Shown here piece after piece: positions 44,730 to 54,699 of a stretch of 64,000 nt of DNA. The first letter of the stretch is position 1; the number at the start of each line of letters is the position of its first letter. This stretch comes from Rhodobacteraceae bacterium M382 (GTDB lineage Bacteria > Pseudomonadota > Alphaproteobacteria > Rhodobacterales > Rhodobacteraceae), in NCBI GenBank assembly GCA_025141015.1, contig CP081098.1, positions 1,556,501 through 1,620,500 on the forward strand, given 5' to 3'. Both the position numbers and the translations under genes were made by a program. The notes under the pieces are model-generated. The model was not told where the DNA came from, did no database searches, and was given only the letters and a program-made list of their open reading frames with translations.

Positions 44730-44966
44730 TTGAAGAAGCTCACAAAAACCAATGTGTTCAAAGAATATGTTTCAAAACCGGAAACCCCGATGGACAAGAC
44801 GACGCGTGTCGTCAGACAAATGGTCGACGAAGAAACGGAGCAACGTGACGCCAAAAATTCCCGACTGCGCAATGCTCGCCTTGAAAGAGAGGCGAACACG
44901 CCACCTGAAACCAAAGCTTCAGCAGCGCCCAAACCGCGTCGCACCAAAGCCACTTCGACGCGGTAG
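44730..44966 (+). CDS. Small conserved hypothetical protein
   Basis: A 78-residue, very basic and probably helical protein (DKTTRVVRQMVDEETEQRDAKNSRLRNARLERE) with a Lys/Pro/Ala-rich tail. The start is TTG at 44730 with AAAGGA upstream. Similar short sequences occur as hypotheticals in other alphaproteobacteria. The charge pattern suggests nucleic-acid or protein binding; no function is known. Confidence 0.6.
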   Translation: MKKLTKTNVFKEYVSKPETPMDKTTRVVRQMVDEETEQRDAKNSRLRNARLEREANTPPETKASAAPKPRRTKATSTR

Positions 44967-44978
44967 CCGAACTTCGGC
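44966..44978 (+). terminator. Small terminator-like hairpin
   Basis: GCCGA-ACT-TCGGC followed by GACTTTGTTT, beginning at the stop codon of the 78-residue gene. The stem is only 5 bp. Confidence 0.4.
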
Positions 44979-45092
44979 GACTTTGTTTGCGTGATGTGTT
45001 CCGCAGGGCAGCAGGCACTTCAATCAGGCTGAAATCGGCCAGGGCTGGTCCCAGAACTTCCAATCGTCCCAGCCGAGCACAAGGATCCATCC

Positions 45093-45374
45093 ATGACAAA
45101 CGCAGAGCGTTCCCCAGAAAAAACACACGATATCTGCCAGACTTATGTTGAAACGAAGGCTGGGCGAAACGGGCAGACCAGCCTGAAAATTGCCAAGCAA
45201 TTTGAATATTCCACAGCGTCGGAAGCACAAAACAGAGCCGAACGAGAAGCTCTATCAGAGGATTGCGCGGGTGCCGACGCATACATGGTGAGTGAAGACC
45301 CGAACAGTGGAGAAGTTGGCGAGCCAAGCTTCCTCGTAAGGCTAGGCAATGTTCCCGAATTTGACGATTTTTAA
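45093..45374 (+). CDS. Small hypothetical protein
   Basis: A 93-residue acidic soluble protein (ends in VPEFDDF) with a central helical stretch rich in Ala and Glu and two cysteines. AAGGA lies about ten bases before the ATG. No family is recognised. Codon use and composition are plausible for a real gene, but length and lack of context keep confidence modest. Confidence 0.5.
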   Translation: MTNAERSPEKTHDICQTYVETKAGRNGQTSLKIAKQFEYSTASEAQNRAEREALSEDCAGADAYMVSEDPNSGEVGEPSFLVRLGNVPEFDDF

Positions 45375-45971
45375 GATCCCGAAAATAGCCGCGGCTTGCC
45401 CGGAGTTCATGTCCCTCAAACACGACAATTCCCTGGTCACCAGGAGCGTTGGGGGCGAGCTCTTCCTCGACCCGAACTACGCAAGCGAAGTCAAGCGGTC
45501 ATTGGTACGAGTGCAGCGAGTTCACACTCTATCCCGCGGTGCGGTCGCATCTTACAAGTGACACTAATATCCGCTTCGGGGCTGTCAGTAGCATTCTGGG
45601 CTGGAGCCAGCCGTATCGACCCAAGCCGTGGATGCTGTTCCGACCGCCTGCGGTTGCAGTAGGCAGAAAGCGATCTTTGAAAAGTCACTGTTAAGGCAGC
45701 CAGGTTTATGATGTGAGCGGCCCTTAGTTGCTTGCCGATCACGCATCTCAACACTCGATGCTGTGCGGTCCGTCAGGTCGGACTTTCGTCGCAGGCATAT
45801 GAAATTGGAGCCTTGGAAGGCAAAACCGGACAAAGCAGGCTTTCACGGCGGGTGCCCGAGCGGAACTGTCATTCTGAAATCTTGGCGACGGACGGCGACC
45901 TAGCACAGCGTTTTGGTTGTACGCGGCACTGCGGATTGGCGGCTTCGAAACGACACAGGCTCTTGGCGGTG
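45375..45971. other. Gene-free region before the polyol operon end
   Basis: About 600 bases between the 93-residue gene and the stop of the kinase gene. Several overlapping short frames exist, none with a ribosome site or recognisable translation. No hairpin with a T-run was found after the kinase gene. Confidence 0.5.
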
Positions 45972-46898
45972 TCAAAGCTCATCACGCCATGGCGGGTTTG
46001 AACCGGCTCGGCCAACATTGATTGCTGCAACCTGCGTGCCAAATTCAATGGCCCGTTGAATAGCGCACTCTGAAACCGTTTGCAGAGCGGATTTTGTGAG
46101 CACGCCGGCCTCGGACAGTCCTGCAAGTACACCGGCATTGAACGTGTCGCCTGCGCCAACGGTGTCGACGACATCGACTTTTTGACCGGCCACAAAAACA
46201 GATTGCCCGTCCGGCAGCCATGCCTGGGCACCCGACCTGCCATGTGTCAATATCACGACAGAGGGTCCAAACGACCGTAGGTGGGCGATTTTCATTTCGA
46301 GCGCATCGGTTGTTGGAATGATCCAGTTCAGGTCTTCATCAGATACTTTTACGATGTCCGCCAGCTTGAGCATCCGTTCGATACGGTTTCTGAAGTTCGG
46401 CTCATCAGTGATAAAACTGGGCCGAATGTTGGGATCGACCATCACAACACAGTTGCCTGCGTGCATTTGCGCAAACTGCATGTATGTTTCGGCCCCCGGA
46501 TCGCAGGCTAAACTGATGCCGCCAAAGTAAAGAGCGGAAACGTCGCCCAGATTGCCAGGTAAATCATCGGTTGCGATCATCCGCCCGGCCGAGTTCTCGT
46601 CAAAGAACGAATACGATGCGTGACCTTCAGACAGTTTGACAAAGGCCAAAGTCGTAGGGCGATCTGATCGTATGATCCTGTGCGTTTCGACGTTGCTGGC
46701 CCGCAAGTCGGCCATAAGCTGATGACCAAACATATCTGTTGAAATGCCGCTCAATAGGCCGGTTCGGCAGCCAAGCCGCCCCAATCCAATTGCCGTGTTG
46801 AATATCGCGCCACCCGATCGCGGCACATATCCATTCGAGCCCCCAAGCGTTGGCTCGGGGATCATGTCGATGAGAGCTTCACCGCAGCAAAGGATCAT
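45972..46898 (-). CDS. PfkB family sugar kinase, probable fructokinase
   Basis: A 308-residue ribokinase-fold kinase. The N-terminal GGAIFNTAIGLGRLG motif and the C-terminal DTVGAGDTF motif (245-253, catalytic base Asp251) are both intact. It phosphorylates a sugar with ATP in the cytoplasm. As the last gene of a sorbitol/mannitol operon it most likely acts on the fructose made by the two dehydrogenases. It lies 70 bases after the mannitol dehydrogenase gene on the same strand. Confidence 0.9.
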   Translation of the reverse strand: MILCCGEALIDMIPEPTLGGSNGYVPRSGGAIFNTAIGLGRLGCRTGLLSGISTDMFGHQLMADLRASNVETHRIIRSDRPTTLAFVKLSEGHASYSFFDENSAGRMIATDDLPGNLGDVSALYFGGISLACDPGAETYMQFAQMHAGNCVVMVDPNIRPSFITDEPNFRNRIERMLKLADIVKVSDEDLNWIIPTTDALEMKIAHLRSFGPSVVILTHGRSGAQAWLPDGQSVFVAGQKVDVVDTVGAGDTFNAGVLAGLSEAGVLTKSALQTVSECAIQRAIEFGTQVAAINVGRAGSNPPWRDEL

Positions 46899-46968
46899 GG
46901 GCTTCCCTCAACAAATGCTAAGATACTGAATCGTGTTGCACACATGGTATTCCAAATTTTGGCAGTTC

Positions 46969-48465
46969 TCACTGGGCGAGGTAAGTTGCCATCGCTTTTT
47001 CGAGCCCTTCGTCCCAGATCACGTTTAGCCACTTGGTAAAGCTGTCCGAAAATTGAGGCTGATCTGCCAGGTCTCCGTAAATCTGGCGCATCTCAAGCCA
47101 TGTGACCGGGTTTTCGCGTGCTTGATTGGCTTTCGTTCTCAATTCGTCCCAGAATGGGTCATTGGGTTCAATTGTGCTGCCATCCTCGCGGGTGCCTTGG
47201 CACATCCGTGCCCAGGCCGCTTCGATCAGGGCAAGCCCCTTGATTGGCGTGCCATTCGTCAGACCATCACGGATTGAGGGGATCACAAAACCAGCATGGC
47301 GAGACGATCCGTCAAATGCCACCCGCCGGGTTGTATCGACAATCTGCGGGTTCGAGAACCGGCCATGGATCAGTGCGACATAGTCTTTGGGTGTCGTACC
47401 CAAGACAGGTTTTACCGATGGTGCGATTTCTTCCGTCGCAACCTTGGTGAACAGTCGGCTGATCAGATCATGCTTCATACAATCCGCAATCGTTTGGACC
47501 GAAAGAATCTCTCCTGGCACCGAGATCACCTGATGGCCGCCGTTCAGTATCCTTATTTTCATCGCCTCATAGCCGTGAACATCATCCGTGAATGTCACGC
47601 CGACATCATCCAGATCGGGCCGCCCGGCACAAAAGTTATCTTCGATAACCCATTGGCGGAAATTTTCATGAGTCACCGGGGCCTGATCGTCGATGCCCAG
47701 CTGATGGACCAAGGCCAGCTCATTCGGACCGGTTGCCGGGACGATGCAATCGACCATTGAATTCGGGAACGTACAGCTGAGATCAATCCAATCTGCCAGC
47801 TCGGGGTCGGACATGCGCGCCAATGACACCACCGTTTGCCGCAATACATCTCCGTTGCCCTGCAAGTTGTCGCAACACAGGCAGGTAAACGGACCGGACC
47901 CATTTTCGCGACGCAAGCGAAGCGCTGCAACAACTGCACCGAATGCGGTTTTGGGCTGGTCGGGTTTGCGGCTGTCATGGACAATATCGGGGTGCGTCGG
48001 GTCAAACCCCTTGTTGGCAGGGTCAATAAAGTAACCGCCCTCGGTCACAGTCATCGAAACGATGCGAATCTCCGGGTGGGCCATCCGTTCGATCAGTCGC
48101 CCGTTACCTTGCTCAATCGGCAGGTAATCGATCATCGAGCCGACGACTTCGGCAAATGACGATGATGGATCCAGCTCAATCAAGGTTGTCAGGCAATCCT
48201 GCACCACCAGCTTGTCCCGCATGATGGCGTCGTAGGGGCGAACACCGGCGCCAATGATCGCCCAATCCAGCGCCGCCCCCCTTTGCATCAAGCGATGCAG
48301 ATACCATGCCTGATGGGCACGGTGAAAGTTACCAAGGCCAATGTGGACAATACCCGGTTTCAGCTTGGCACGATTATAGGACGGGCGCAAAACAGCCTCT
48401 GGAAGCTCGTTCAGAGTTGCATTGCTCAGTTTTACCAGATCGGTTCCCTGCGGTTGCTTTTCCAT
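46969..48465 (-). CDS. mtlK: Mannitol 2-dehydrogenase family protein
   Basis: A 498-residue long-chain polyol dehydrogenase. The NAD-binding strand reads IVHIGLGNFHRAHQAWY, and the family signature lies in the ILNGGHQVI and IHGRFSNPQIVDT regions, with a catalytic lysine expected in the KIRILNGGH segment. It oxidises D-mannitol (or D-arabinitol) to D-fructose (or D-xylulose) with NAD. The start overlaps the stop of the SDR gene. Order and identity match the smo-mtlK operon of Rhodobacter. Confidence 0.92.
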   Translation of the reverse strand: MEKQPQGTDLVKLSNATLNELPEAVLRPSYNRAKLKPGIVHIGLGNFHRAHQAWYLHRLMQRGAALDWAIIGAGVRPYDAIMRDKLVVQDCLTTLIELDPSSSFAEVVGSMIDYLPIEQGNGRLIERMAHPEIRIVSMTVTEGGYFIDPANKGFDPTHPDIVHDSRKPDQPKTAFGAVVAALRLRRENGSGPFTCLCCDNLQGNGDVLRQTVVSLARMSDPELADWIDLSCTFPNSMVDCIVPATGPNELALVHQLGIDDQAPVTHENFRQWVIEDNFCAGRPDLDDVGVTFTDDVHGYEAMKIRILNGGHQVISVPGEILSVQTIADCMKHDLISRLFTKVATEEIAPSVKPVLGTTPKDYVALIHGRFSNPQIVDTTRRVAFDGSSRHAGFVIPSIRDGLTNGTPIKGLALIEAAWARMCQGTREDGSTIEPNDPFWDELRTKANQARENPVTWLEMRQIYGDLADQPQFSDSFTKWLNVIWDEGLEKAMATYLAQ

Positions 48466-49238
48466 CAGCTCATCCAGTTTCCACCGTCCACATTGTAGGT
48501 TTGTGCAACAATGTAATCGGCGTCTTGCGAGGCGAGAAAAACCGCCATTCCAGTCAGATCTTCGGCCTGCGCCATGCGCCCAACAGGAACAGCTTCGCCA
48601 ACTTCTTTTTTCTTTTGTCCGGGGGCTTTGCTTTCGTATTTTGCAAAATAGGCGTCTACGCCGTCCCAGTGTTCACCATCCACCACACCCGGTGCGATGG
48701 CATTCACGTTGATCCCATGTTTGATCAGGTCGAGACCCGCCGATTGGGTCAAGCTGATGACGGCGGATTTGCTGGCGCAGTAGACGGCAACCAAGGGTTC
48801 ACCGCGTCGACCGGCCTGGCTGGCCATGTTGATGATCTTGCCCTTGATGCCGTGTATAATCATATGTCGCGCAACGGCTTGCAGCGTGAACAAGGGCCCG
48901 GCGACATTGGCATCAAAAACCCGTGCGTATTCTTCGCGTGTGATTTCCACAATCGGGGCTGCGGTGAACACCGCCGCGTTGTTGATCAAAATGTCGATCT
49001 GACCCAGGCTTTTGACGGTTTGGGCAACGGCGGCATCAATGCTGTCTTGCCGGGTGACATCCATTTCAACGGCCATTGCACCCTCACCGATTTCGGCAGC
49101 GGCGACCCGCGCGCGATCACAGTCGATGTCCGCGACGGCAACACGGGCGCCTTCGGTGACATAGGCCTTGGCAAAGGCCAGCCCGATCCCCCGGGCAGCC
49201 CCAGTTATCAGCGCCGATTTACCGTCCAGTCGTTTCAT
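48465..49238 (-). CDS. smoS: Sorbitol/polyol dehydrogenase of the short-chain dehydrogenase family
   Basis: A 257-residue SDR. Cofactor motif TGAARGIG at 12-19, NNAA at 86-89 and the catalytic Ser140-Tyr153-Lys157 set (YCASK) are complete. It oxidises D-glucitol to D-fructose, and related substrates such as galactitol or iditol, in the cytoplasm. The end matches the ubiquitous [11 protein letters not shown] tail. It overlaps smoK upstream and mtlK downstream. Confidence 0.92.
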   Translation of the reverse strand: MKRLDGKSALITGAARGIGLAFAKAYVTEGARVAVADIDCDRARVAAAEIGEGAMAVEMDVTRQDSIDAAVAQTVKSLGQIDILINNAAVFTAAPIVEITREEYARVFDANVAGPLFTLQAVARHMIIHGIKGKIINMASQAGRRGEPLVAVYCASKSAVISLTQSAGLDLIKHGINVNAIAPGVVDGEHWDGVDAYFAKYESKAPGQKKKEVGEAVPVGRMAQAEDLTGMAVFLASQDADYIVAQTYNVDGGNWMS

Positions 49239-50239
49239 TCGATCCGCAGCCCCTGCGCATCGAATTTATGGATCTGGTTGGCTTGGGGTGTCAGGTAAAT
49301 CGTATCGCCGTGTTTCACCGAAATATCCCCGGTAATGCGGACGGTGACCATGTCGGCAAGCCCGGTGTCATGAACGTGGATAAACGTGTCAGACCCCAGA
49401 TGTTCGGCGACGCCAACGCGCCCTTCCCATTGGCCTGCAGTCATGCTGACTTCGGTATGCTCCGGGCGGATGCCAATTGTATGTGCGCCATGTTTCTCGG
49501 CCTCTGGCCCCGAGAAAAGGTTCATCTTTGGCGAGCCGATAAAGCCGGCAACAAAGACATTCTGTGGCTTGTGGTACAGATCCAGCGGTGAGCCGACCTG
49601 CTCAATCACACCTGCCTGAAGAACAACAATCTTGTCGGCCATGGTCATTGCCTCCACCTGATCGTGCGTCACGTAGATCATGGTGGTCTGCATGCGCTCA
49701 TGCATCTCGCTGATTTCAAGCCGCATTCCCACGCGCAACGCTGCGTCGAGGTTCGATAGCGGTTCGTCAAACAGGAAGGCCGAAGGGTCACGGACAATGG
49801 CACGGCCAATGGCGACCCGCTGCCGCTGCCCACCGGACAGTTGCCCCGGCTTGCGATCCAGATAATCTATTAGGTTCAAAGATCGGGCCGCAGTTTCAAC
49901 ACGTTTGTCGATTTCCGCCTGATCCATCTTTTCCATACGAAGTGGAAAGCCAATGTTCTTGCGCACCGTCATATGCGGATAAAGCGCATAGGACTGGAAC
50001 ACCATGGCCAGGCCCCGTTTTGACGGGGGCACGTCGGTCATATCCATACCGTCAATCGCGATGCCGCCAGAGGTCAGGTTTTCGAGCCCGGCAATCATGC
50101 GCAACAGCGTGGATTTACCACAACCGGACGGGCCGACAAAAACTGCAAATTCGCCGTCTTCGATGGTCAGGTCCAGCGGAGGGATGACTTCGACATCACC
50201 GAACCGCTTGGATACTTGATCGAGTACAATACGTCCCAT
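49235..50239 (-). CDS. smoK: Polyol ABC transporter ATP-binding protein, MalK/UgpC type
   Basis: A 334-residue sugar-type ATPase. Walker A GPSGCGKS at 36-43, signature [14 protein letters not shown], Walker [13 protein letters not shown], and a C-terminal OB-fold regulatory region (about 235-334). It energises the polyol importer with the two permeases encoded upstream on the same strand. It overlaps the dehydrogenase gene by ATGA. Confidence 0.94.
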   Translation of the reverse strand: MGRIVLDQVSKRFGDVEVIPPLDLTIEDGEFAVFVGPSGCGKSTLLRMIAGLENLTSGGIAIDGMDMTDVPPSKRGLAMVFQSYALYPHMTVRKNIGFPLRMEKMDQAEIDKRVETAARSLNLIDYLDRKPGQLSGGQRQRVAIGRAIVRDPSAFLFDEPLSNLDAALRVGMRLEISEMHERMQTTMIYVTHDQVEAMTMADKIVVLQAGVIEQVGSPLDLYHKPQNVFVAGFIGSPKMNLFSGPEAEKHGAHTIGIRPEHTEVSMTAGQWEGRVGVAEHLGSDTFIHVHDTGLADMVTVRITGDISVKHGDTIYLTPQANQIHKFDAQGLRIE

Positions 50240-50248
50240 GGTCTTTCC

Positions 50249-51082
50249 TTATTTCACGGCGCCAAAGGTCAAGCCTTGGACAAGTTGTTTCTGGCAGAAC
50301 CATCCAAGGACAACGATGGGCCCAACTGCGGCGGTTGAGACGGCGGACAGGCGCCCGAAGAACAAGCCTTCTGGTGCACGGTTGCCTTCGATGAGCTTGG
50401 AGAGCGTGGCGGCGTCGATCGTAGTCAGACGGACCGTCCAATAGGCTTCGTTCCAGCAAAAAATGAAAACCAGAAGCGCAGTAGAGGCGATGCCACCCCA
50501 GGCAAGGGGAATGAGGATCTCTTTGATCTCACCCCAGGTATTGACGCCGTCCATCTTGCCCGCTTCGATGATGTCCCTTGGGATTTCCTTGAAGTAGGTG
50601 AACAGCATCCAGATTGCGATTGGCAGGTTGATCAGGCTCAGCACGGTAATGATCAAGATATGCGTGTCATAAAGCCCGATGCCTTTGGCAAGAAATATCA
50701 TCGGATAGAGCACGGCCGCTGCCGGAAGCATTTTGGTCGACAACATCCACATCAAGATGTCTTTGGTGGCGCGGCTTGGATTGAACGCCATCGCGTATGC
50801 TGCGGGGATACTGACAAAAAGTGTAAATATCGTGGCCGACACAGCCGTGATGATCGAGTTGCGTGCAAAGCGCCAGTAGTCGTAATTTTCCACCATGTTG
50901 AAATAGTTCTCAAGCGTTGGTGTAAAGAAGACCAGGTTCTCTGGCTTTACCGCGTCGGCATCTGTCTTAAAGCTGGTCAATACCATCCAGAAAATCGGGA
51001 AGAAAAAGAGCAGTCCGACACCCCAGGCCAGAACAGGCCGCCCATAGGTGCTGAATTTCGAAGTTTGTGCAACGATTGGCAT
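50249..51082 (-). CDS. smoG: Polyol ABC transporter permease, MalG type
   Basis: A 277-residue inner-membrane protein with about six helices and the EAA loop in EAGKMDGVNTWGEIKEILIPLAWGG. MalG-type permeases lack the long second loop of MalF. It is the partner of the adjacent MalF-type permease. Twelve bases separate it from smoF and nine from smoK. Confidence 0.93.
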   Translation of the reverse strand: MPIVAQTSKFSTYGRPVLAWGVGLLFFFPIFWMVLTSFKTDADAVKPENLVFFTPTLENYFNMVENYDYWRFARNSIITAVSATIFTLFVSIPAAYAMAFNPSRATKDILMWMLSTKMLPAAAVLYPMIFLAKGIGLYDTHILIITVLSLINLPIAIWMLFTYFKEIPRDIIEAGKMDGVNTWGEIKEILIPLAWGGIASTALLVFIFCWNEAYWTVRLTTIDAATLSKLIEGNRAPEGLFFGRLSAVSTAAVGPIVVLGWFCQKQLVQGLTFGAVK

Positions 51083-51094
51083 GATCTGGCGCTC

Positions 51095-52033
51095 CTATTC
51101 CATCAGGGTCTTGCCAACCATCCGCAGCAGGAAAATGGCTACGATGTTGGCTAGGATGACGGCAAAGATGCCGGTTGCGCTGGCGGCGCCAATGTTGTTG
51201 TTGGCAAACTCGCCAATCAGGTACGGCAGGTTCTTGTTGCCATTGCCCCGGCTGACGATTTCGATTTCCGCATACAGCGACAGGTGAAAAATGGCCTGGA
51301 TCATCACCACGATTGCGATCGGTCGGCCCAGATGCGGCAACGTCAGAAAGCGGAATTGAGACCAGGTGCCCGCGCCATCCAGAACCGCCGCTTCTTTTTG
51401 CTGCTGATCCTCGGATTGAAGCGAGGTCATAAAGATCAGGACAGCAAACGGCGTCCACTGCCACGTGACCATCATGATAACTGCGATGGCCGATGTCTGT
51501 GTTGCGCGAAAGGATATCGGTTCGAATTCAGGCCAAAGCGAAAAGAAGCTGCCCAACACGGGCATTTGCCTCAGGCCGTCCAGCATGTCGTTCACGCCGG
51601 CAACTGCGATGCCTTGCAGGCCAAGAACCGGATCAAGGATCATGTTGATCCAGAGAACGGCATTGACCGCAGGCATCACAAAGAACGGCGAGATCAGCAA
51701 TACCCGTACAATCCCCTGTCCGGGAAAAGTCTTGTTGATCAGTACGGCAATCAAAATACCCAGTATGACCGTCAGGAACAGAATGCTGCACACGATGAAC
51801 AGGCTGTTCTGAATGGCGAGCACGAAGTCCTTGGAATTCAGAACAAATTCGTAGTTGCCGAAACCACGCCAGTTGCTCAGGCTTGGTGATGTCCATTCGG
51901 GTCGGCGCAGGTTGTTCAGCACGTACCGAATGAAAGAGAAATAAAGGGTCATCCCAAGCGGGACCAGCATCCAAATCAAAAGCAGCAAAACCGCAGGTGT
52001 TTGAAGAAGCCGAGGAAGCTTTCTGTCAGACAT
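51095..52033 (-). CDS. smoF: Polyol ABC transporter permease, MalF type
   Basis: A 312-residue permease with six to seven helices; the EAA loop is in KEAAVLDGAGTWSQFRFLTLPHLGRP. It forms the membrane channel with the MalG-type protein. It follows the binding-protein gene after a 151-base gap that contains a strong hairpin, an arrangement that lets the binding protein be made in excess. Confidence 0.93.
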   Translation of the reverse strand: MSDRKLPRLLQTPAVLLLLIWMLVPLGMTLYFSFIRYVLNNLRRPEWTSPSLSNWRGFGNYEFVLNSKDFVLAIQNSLFIVCSILFLTVILGILIAVLINKTFPGQGIVRVLLISPFFVMPAVNAVLWINMILDPVLGLQGIAVAGVNDMLDGLRQMPVLGSFFSLWPEFEPISFRATQTSAIAVIMMVTWQWTPFAVLIFMTSLQSEDQQQKEAAVLDGAGTWSQFRFLTLPHLGRPIAIVVMIQAIFHLSLYAEIEIVSRGNGNKNLPYLIGEFANNNIGAASATGIFAVILANIVAIFLLRMVGKTLME

Positions 52034-52148
52034 GAATCTATCCTTCGAGCGGAACGGTGATTTCGTTCAGCTTGTGATGAGAGCGTTGCGAATGCTTGGA
52101 CTGTATCTGCGGCTTGATCGTTTTATCAACAAAAGCTGCAGGGTTATG

Positions 52149-52175
52149 AGAGGGCCCGGTGAACCTGGGCCCTCT
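52149..52175 (-). terminator. Hairpin after smoE (attenuator or mRNA stabiliser)
   Basis: AGAGGGCCC/GGGCCCTCT, a perfect 9-bp stem with a 9-base loop, ten bases past the smoE stop. The sequence after it on the minus strand is not T-rich, so mRNA protection fits better than full termination. Confidence 0.55.
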
Positions 52176-52184
52176 TTGGTGTGA

Positions 52185-53471
52185 TCAGTCGTAGTAACCA
52201 GCTTCGCGCATAATCGAATCTGCTGCGTCCTGCGATGCGGCCAGGGCGTCTTCGACGGATTTGGCACCAGACAAAGCGGCTGCCATTTCCTGTGCAACGG
52301 CTGAACCCACTTCGGGGAATTCCGGGATGGCCGCGAATTGAACTCCGACATAAGGCTTCAGGTCGGTTGCGGCAGGTGCTGCGCTGTCGATCGCGGCCAG
52401 TTCAGCCGCTGCAAAGCCAGCAGCGGCCTGAAATTCGGGGATCGCATAGGTCGATGCCCGTTGGCCTGTCGGAACTGCCCCCCAACCAAAGTCCGGGTGG
52501 TTGCCAACAGCCTGGACATAGTCTTTTGAGGTTGCCCATTCGATGAAAGCACCCGCCGCTTCGGCATTTGGTGACCCTGCAGGAATTGCCATTGCCCACG
52601 CCCACAACCAGTTTGCACCAACCGGGTTGCCCGCGTTCGGCGATTGAGCGTATGCGACACCGTCAACTTCCAGGAACGAGGCCGCGATCGTTGCGTCAAT
52701 CCACATGCCGCACTTGCCTTCGTTATAAAGCGCAAGGATCTCGTTGAACGAATTGCCTTCTGAACCCGGAGGGCCGTAGTTGCCGAGCAGGTCAACGTAA
52801 AAGTTGATTGCAGCGTTCCATTCAGCGGAGTCCAGCGTTGGCTTCATGTCTTTGTCGAACCATGCACCACCAAAGGAGTTCACGACTGTCGTGATAAACG
52901 CCATGTTGTCGCCCCAACCCGGCTTGCCGCGAAGACAGGCACCATAGACACCGTTGTCCGGGTCGTGGATCGCGGCGGCCGCTGCTTTGACATTTTCCCA
53001 GCTGTCATTGTCAGCGATGGAAACGCCAGCCGCGTCCGTCAAATCCTTGCGGTACATGACCATCGACGATTCACCGTAGAACGGGGCCGCGTAAAGCGTC
53101 CCGTCATGCGACAAACCATTGCGCATGGCGGGCAGGATGTCGTCTACGTCATAGTCCGTTCCAAAAGTCAGGGGTTCAATCCAACCGGCCGCGCCCCAGA
53201 TCGGTGCCTCCTGCATGCCGATGTTGATGATGTCGTATTGACCGCCGCCGGTTGCCGTATCGGACGTGACCTGTTCGCGCAGAACGCCTTCTTCGAGGGA
53301 GACCCAGTTCAGCTCGACACCAGTTTCGGCGGTGTAAGCTTCGGCCACCTTCTGCATGTTGATCATATGGCCGTTGTTTACGATTGCGATTGTCAGGCTT
53401 TCAGCGGTCGCAGCAGAGCCCGACATGAGAGCAATAGCGCTGGCCGCGCAAAGTGCTTTTCCAAAGGACAT
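52185..53471 (-). CDS. smoE: Polyol ABC transporter substrate-binding protein
   Basis: A 428-residue periplasmic binding protein of the sugar (family 1) type. The signal peptide spans about residues 1-23 (cleavage after ATA). The mature part starts with the typical LTIAIVNNGHM beta strand. It captures sorbitol, mannitol or a related polyol for the smoFGK importer. It is the first gene of the operon, and a perfect 14-bp palindrome lies about 75 bases upstream, next to the divergent-looking end of the LacI gene. Confidence 0.93.
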   Translation of the reverse strand: MSFGKALCAASAIALMSGSAATAESLTIAIVNNGHMINMQKVAEAYTAETGVELNWVSLEEGVLREQVTSDTATGGGQYDIINIGMQEAPIWGAAGWIEPLTFGTDYDVDDILPAMRNGLSHDGTLYAAPFYGESSMVMYRKDLTDAAGVSIADNDSWENVKAAAAAIHDPDNGVYGACLRGKPGWGDNMAFITTVVNSFGGAWFDKDMKPTLDSAEWNAAINFYVDLLGNYGPPGSEGNSFNEILALYNEGKCGMWIDATIAASFLEVDGVAYAQSPNAGNPVGANWLWAWAMAIPAGSPNAEAAGAFIEWATSKDYVQAVGNHPDFGWGAVPTGQRASTYAIPEFQAAAGFAAAELAAIDSAAPAATDLKPYVGVQFAAIPEFPEVGSAVAQEMAAALSGAKSVEDALAASQDAADSIMREAGYYD

Positions 53472-53543
53472 CCGGGTTCCTCCCTAGGTTGGATGTGATG
53501 CACGAACGGTAGCAAGTCTCATTGCTTCGCGTCAATTAAAACT

Positions 53544-53557
53544 TTTACGCGCGTAAA
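53544..53557. promoter_or_regulatory. LacI-type operator upstream of smoE
   Basis: TTTACGCGCGTAAA is a perfect 14-bp palindrome with the central CG expected for LacI-family sites. It lies 73 bases before the smoE start. A near-identical copy (13 of 14 bases) lies before the LacI gene at 54700. On the minus strand TTGACG (53530-53535) sits just downstream and could be a -35 element, which the regulator would partly cover. Confidence 0.7.
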
Positions 53558-53588
53558 TTTATGTAATTATGGGTTCCCTTTCAGTCCC

Positions 53589-54620
53589 TTACGCTGAACC
53601 TCGCATCTCCAACTTGCCTTCAAACAAGGTTTCCTCTCGCGTTTTCAGACGCTCGTTAGATTCGATCAGCAACAGAGCCGTCTCAACACTTCTGGCGGCA
53701 ATGGCATCATAGTTTTGCGAAACGGTGGTCAAACTTGGACATGTAAAACGGGAAAATGGGTGATCGTCGTGCCCTGCGATCCTAAGAGAGTCGCCCTCAG
53801 CCAACCCAACCTTGATACCGTTTTCATATGCTGCCGAGAGCAGTCCAATGGCGAGCCTGTCATTGGAGCAAAGAATTGTGTTCGTCAAAAGTCGACGGCT
53901 TGTGAGAACCCGTGCGCCCTCGCGAAACCCGATCTCTTCGAAATTCCAGCCCTCTCCGTCGACCTGGATCAGATGTGGTTCATGCCCCAGACGTTCCATC
54001 GCTGCCTGATAGGCCGAGCGACGTTTGTAGGCATTTGGGTTTATCGGTGTCCTGACTTCAAAGAACGCGGGGGGCTCACCGGATCGGCACAGATACTCGA
54101 CGATCAAGCCGACACTTTGGTCGTTGTCCGAGCCAAAAAATGCTTCGCCGATGTTGTCGAGGTTGGCGTCAAAAAGCACCGTCGGAACTTCGCGTGCGAA
54201 CTCTGCAACCTGCGCATCAAGCGATGCCCGGCCGAGAGGGGCCAACAGCACAGCCGCAGGCTTGATAGACCGAAGGCTATCAAGGTTGGAAATCTCTTGT
54301 TCCGGCCCGCCATGCGAACTGAGCAATAATGGATTGAAGCCAGCCTTGACGATAAGCCCCTCGATTGTTCGCGCAATACCGGCAAAAAACGGATCGGTTA
54401 AATTTGGAACCACAAGCCCGATGTTCTTGGTCTGGCGTCGGTTCTGATTGACCGCATAAATGTTGGGTCGATAGTTGTGCTCCTTGAGCGCAGCCTCAAT
54501 TTTTTCGCGTGTTGACTGTCGAACGCTGTGTGGATCATTGAAGTATTTCGAAACTGTTGGACGGGAAATTCCGCTAACGGCTGCAAAATCCTCCATATTC
54601 CTGATTTTGGGATCGCTCAT
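53589..54620 (-). CDS. LacI family transcriptional regulator of the polyol operon
   Basis: A 343-residue LacI-type repressor. The N-terminal helix-turn-helix is at about residues 6-52 (MEDFAAVSGISRPTVSKYFNDP), then a hinge helix, then a sugar-binding domain of the periplasmic-binding fold. The ATG at 54620, with AAGGTC upstream, puts the DNA-binding domain at the usual place. The gene is upstream of and in line with the smo operon, and the same 14-bp palindrome stands before both. It therefore likely represses the operon and itself until a polyol binds. Confidence 0.93.
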   Translation of the reverse strand: MSDPKIRNMEDFAAVSGISRPTVSKYFNDPHSVRQSTREKIEAALKEHNYRPNIYAVNQNRRQTKNIGLVVPNLTDPFFAGIARTIEGLIVKAGFNPLLLSSHGGPEQEISNLDSLRSIKPAAVLLAPLGRASLDAQVAEFAREVPTVLFDANLDNIGEAFFGSDNDQSVGLIVEYLCRSGEPPAFFEVRTPINPNAYKRRSAYQAAMERLGHEPHLIQVDGEGWNFEEIGFREGARVLTSRRLLTNTILCSNDRLAIGLLSAAYENGIKVGLAEGDSLRIAGHDDHPFSRFTCPSLTTVSQNYDAIAARSVETALLLIESNERLKTREETLFEGKLEMRGSA

Positions 54621-54699
54621 AGGCGAGACCTTCCATAGCTCTGCGATATATGTGCTGTCCAAGAGTGCTCAGAAACAAATATCTATGTAAAGATATTAT

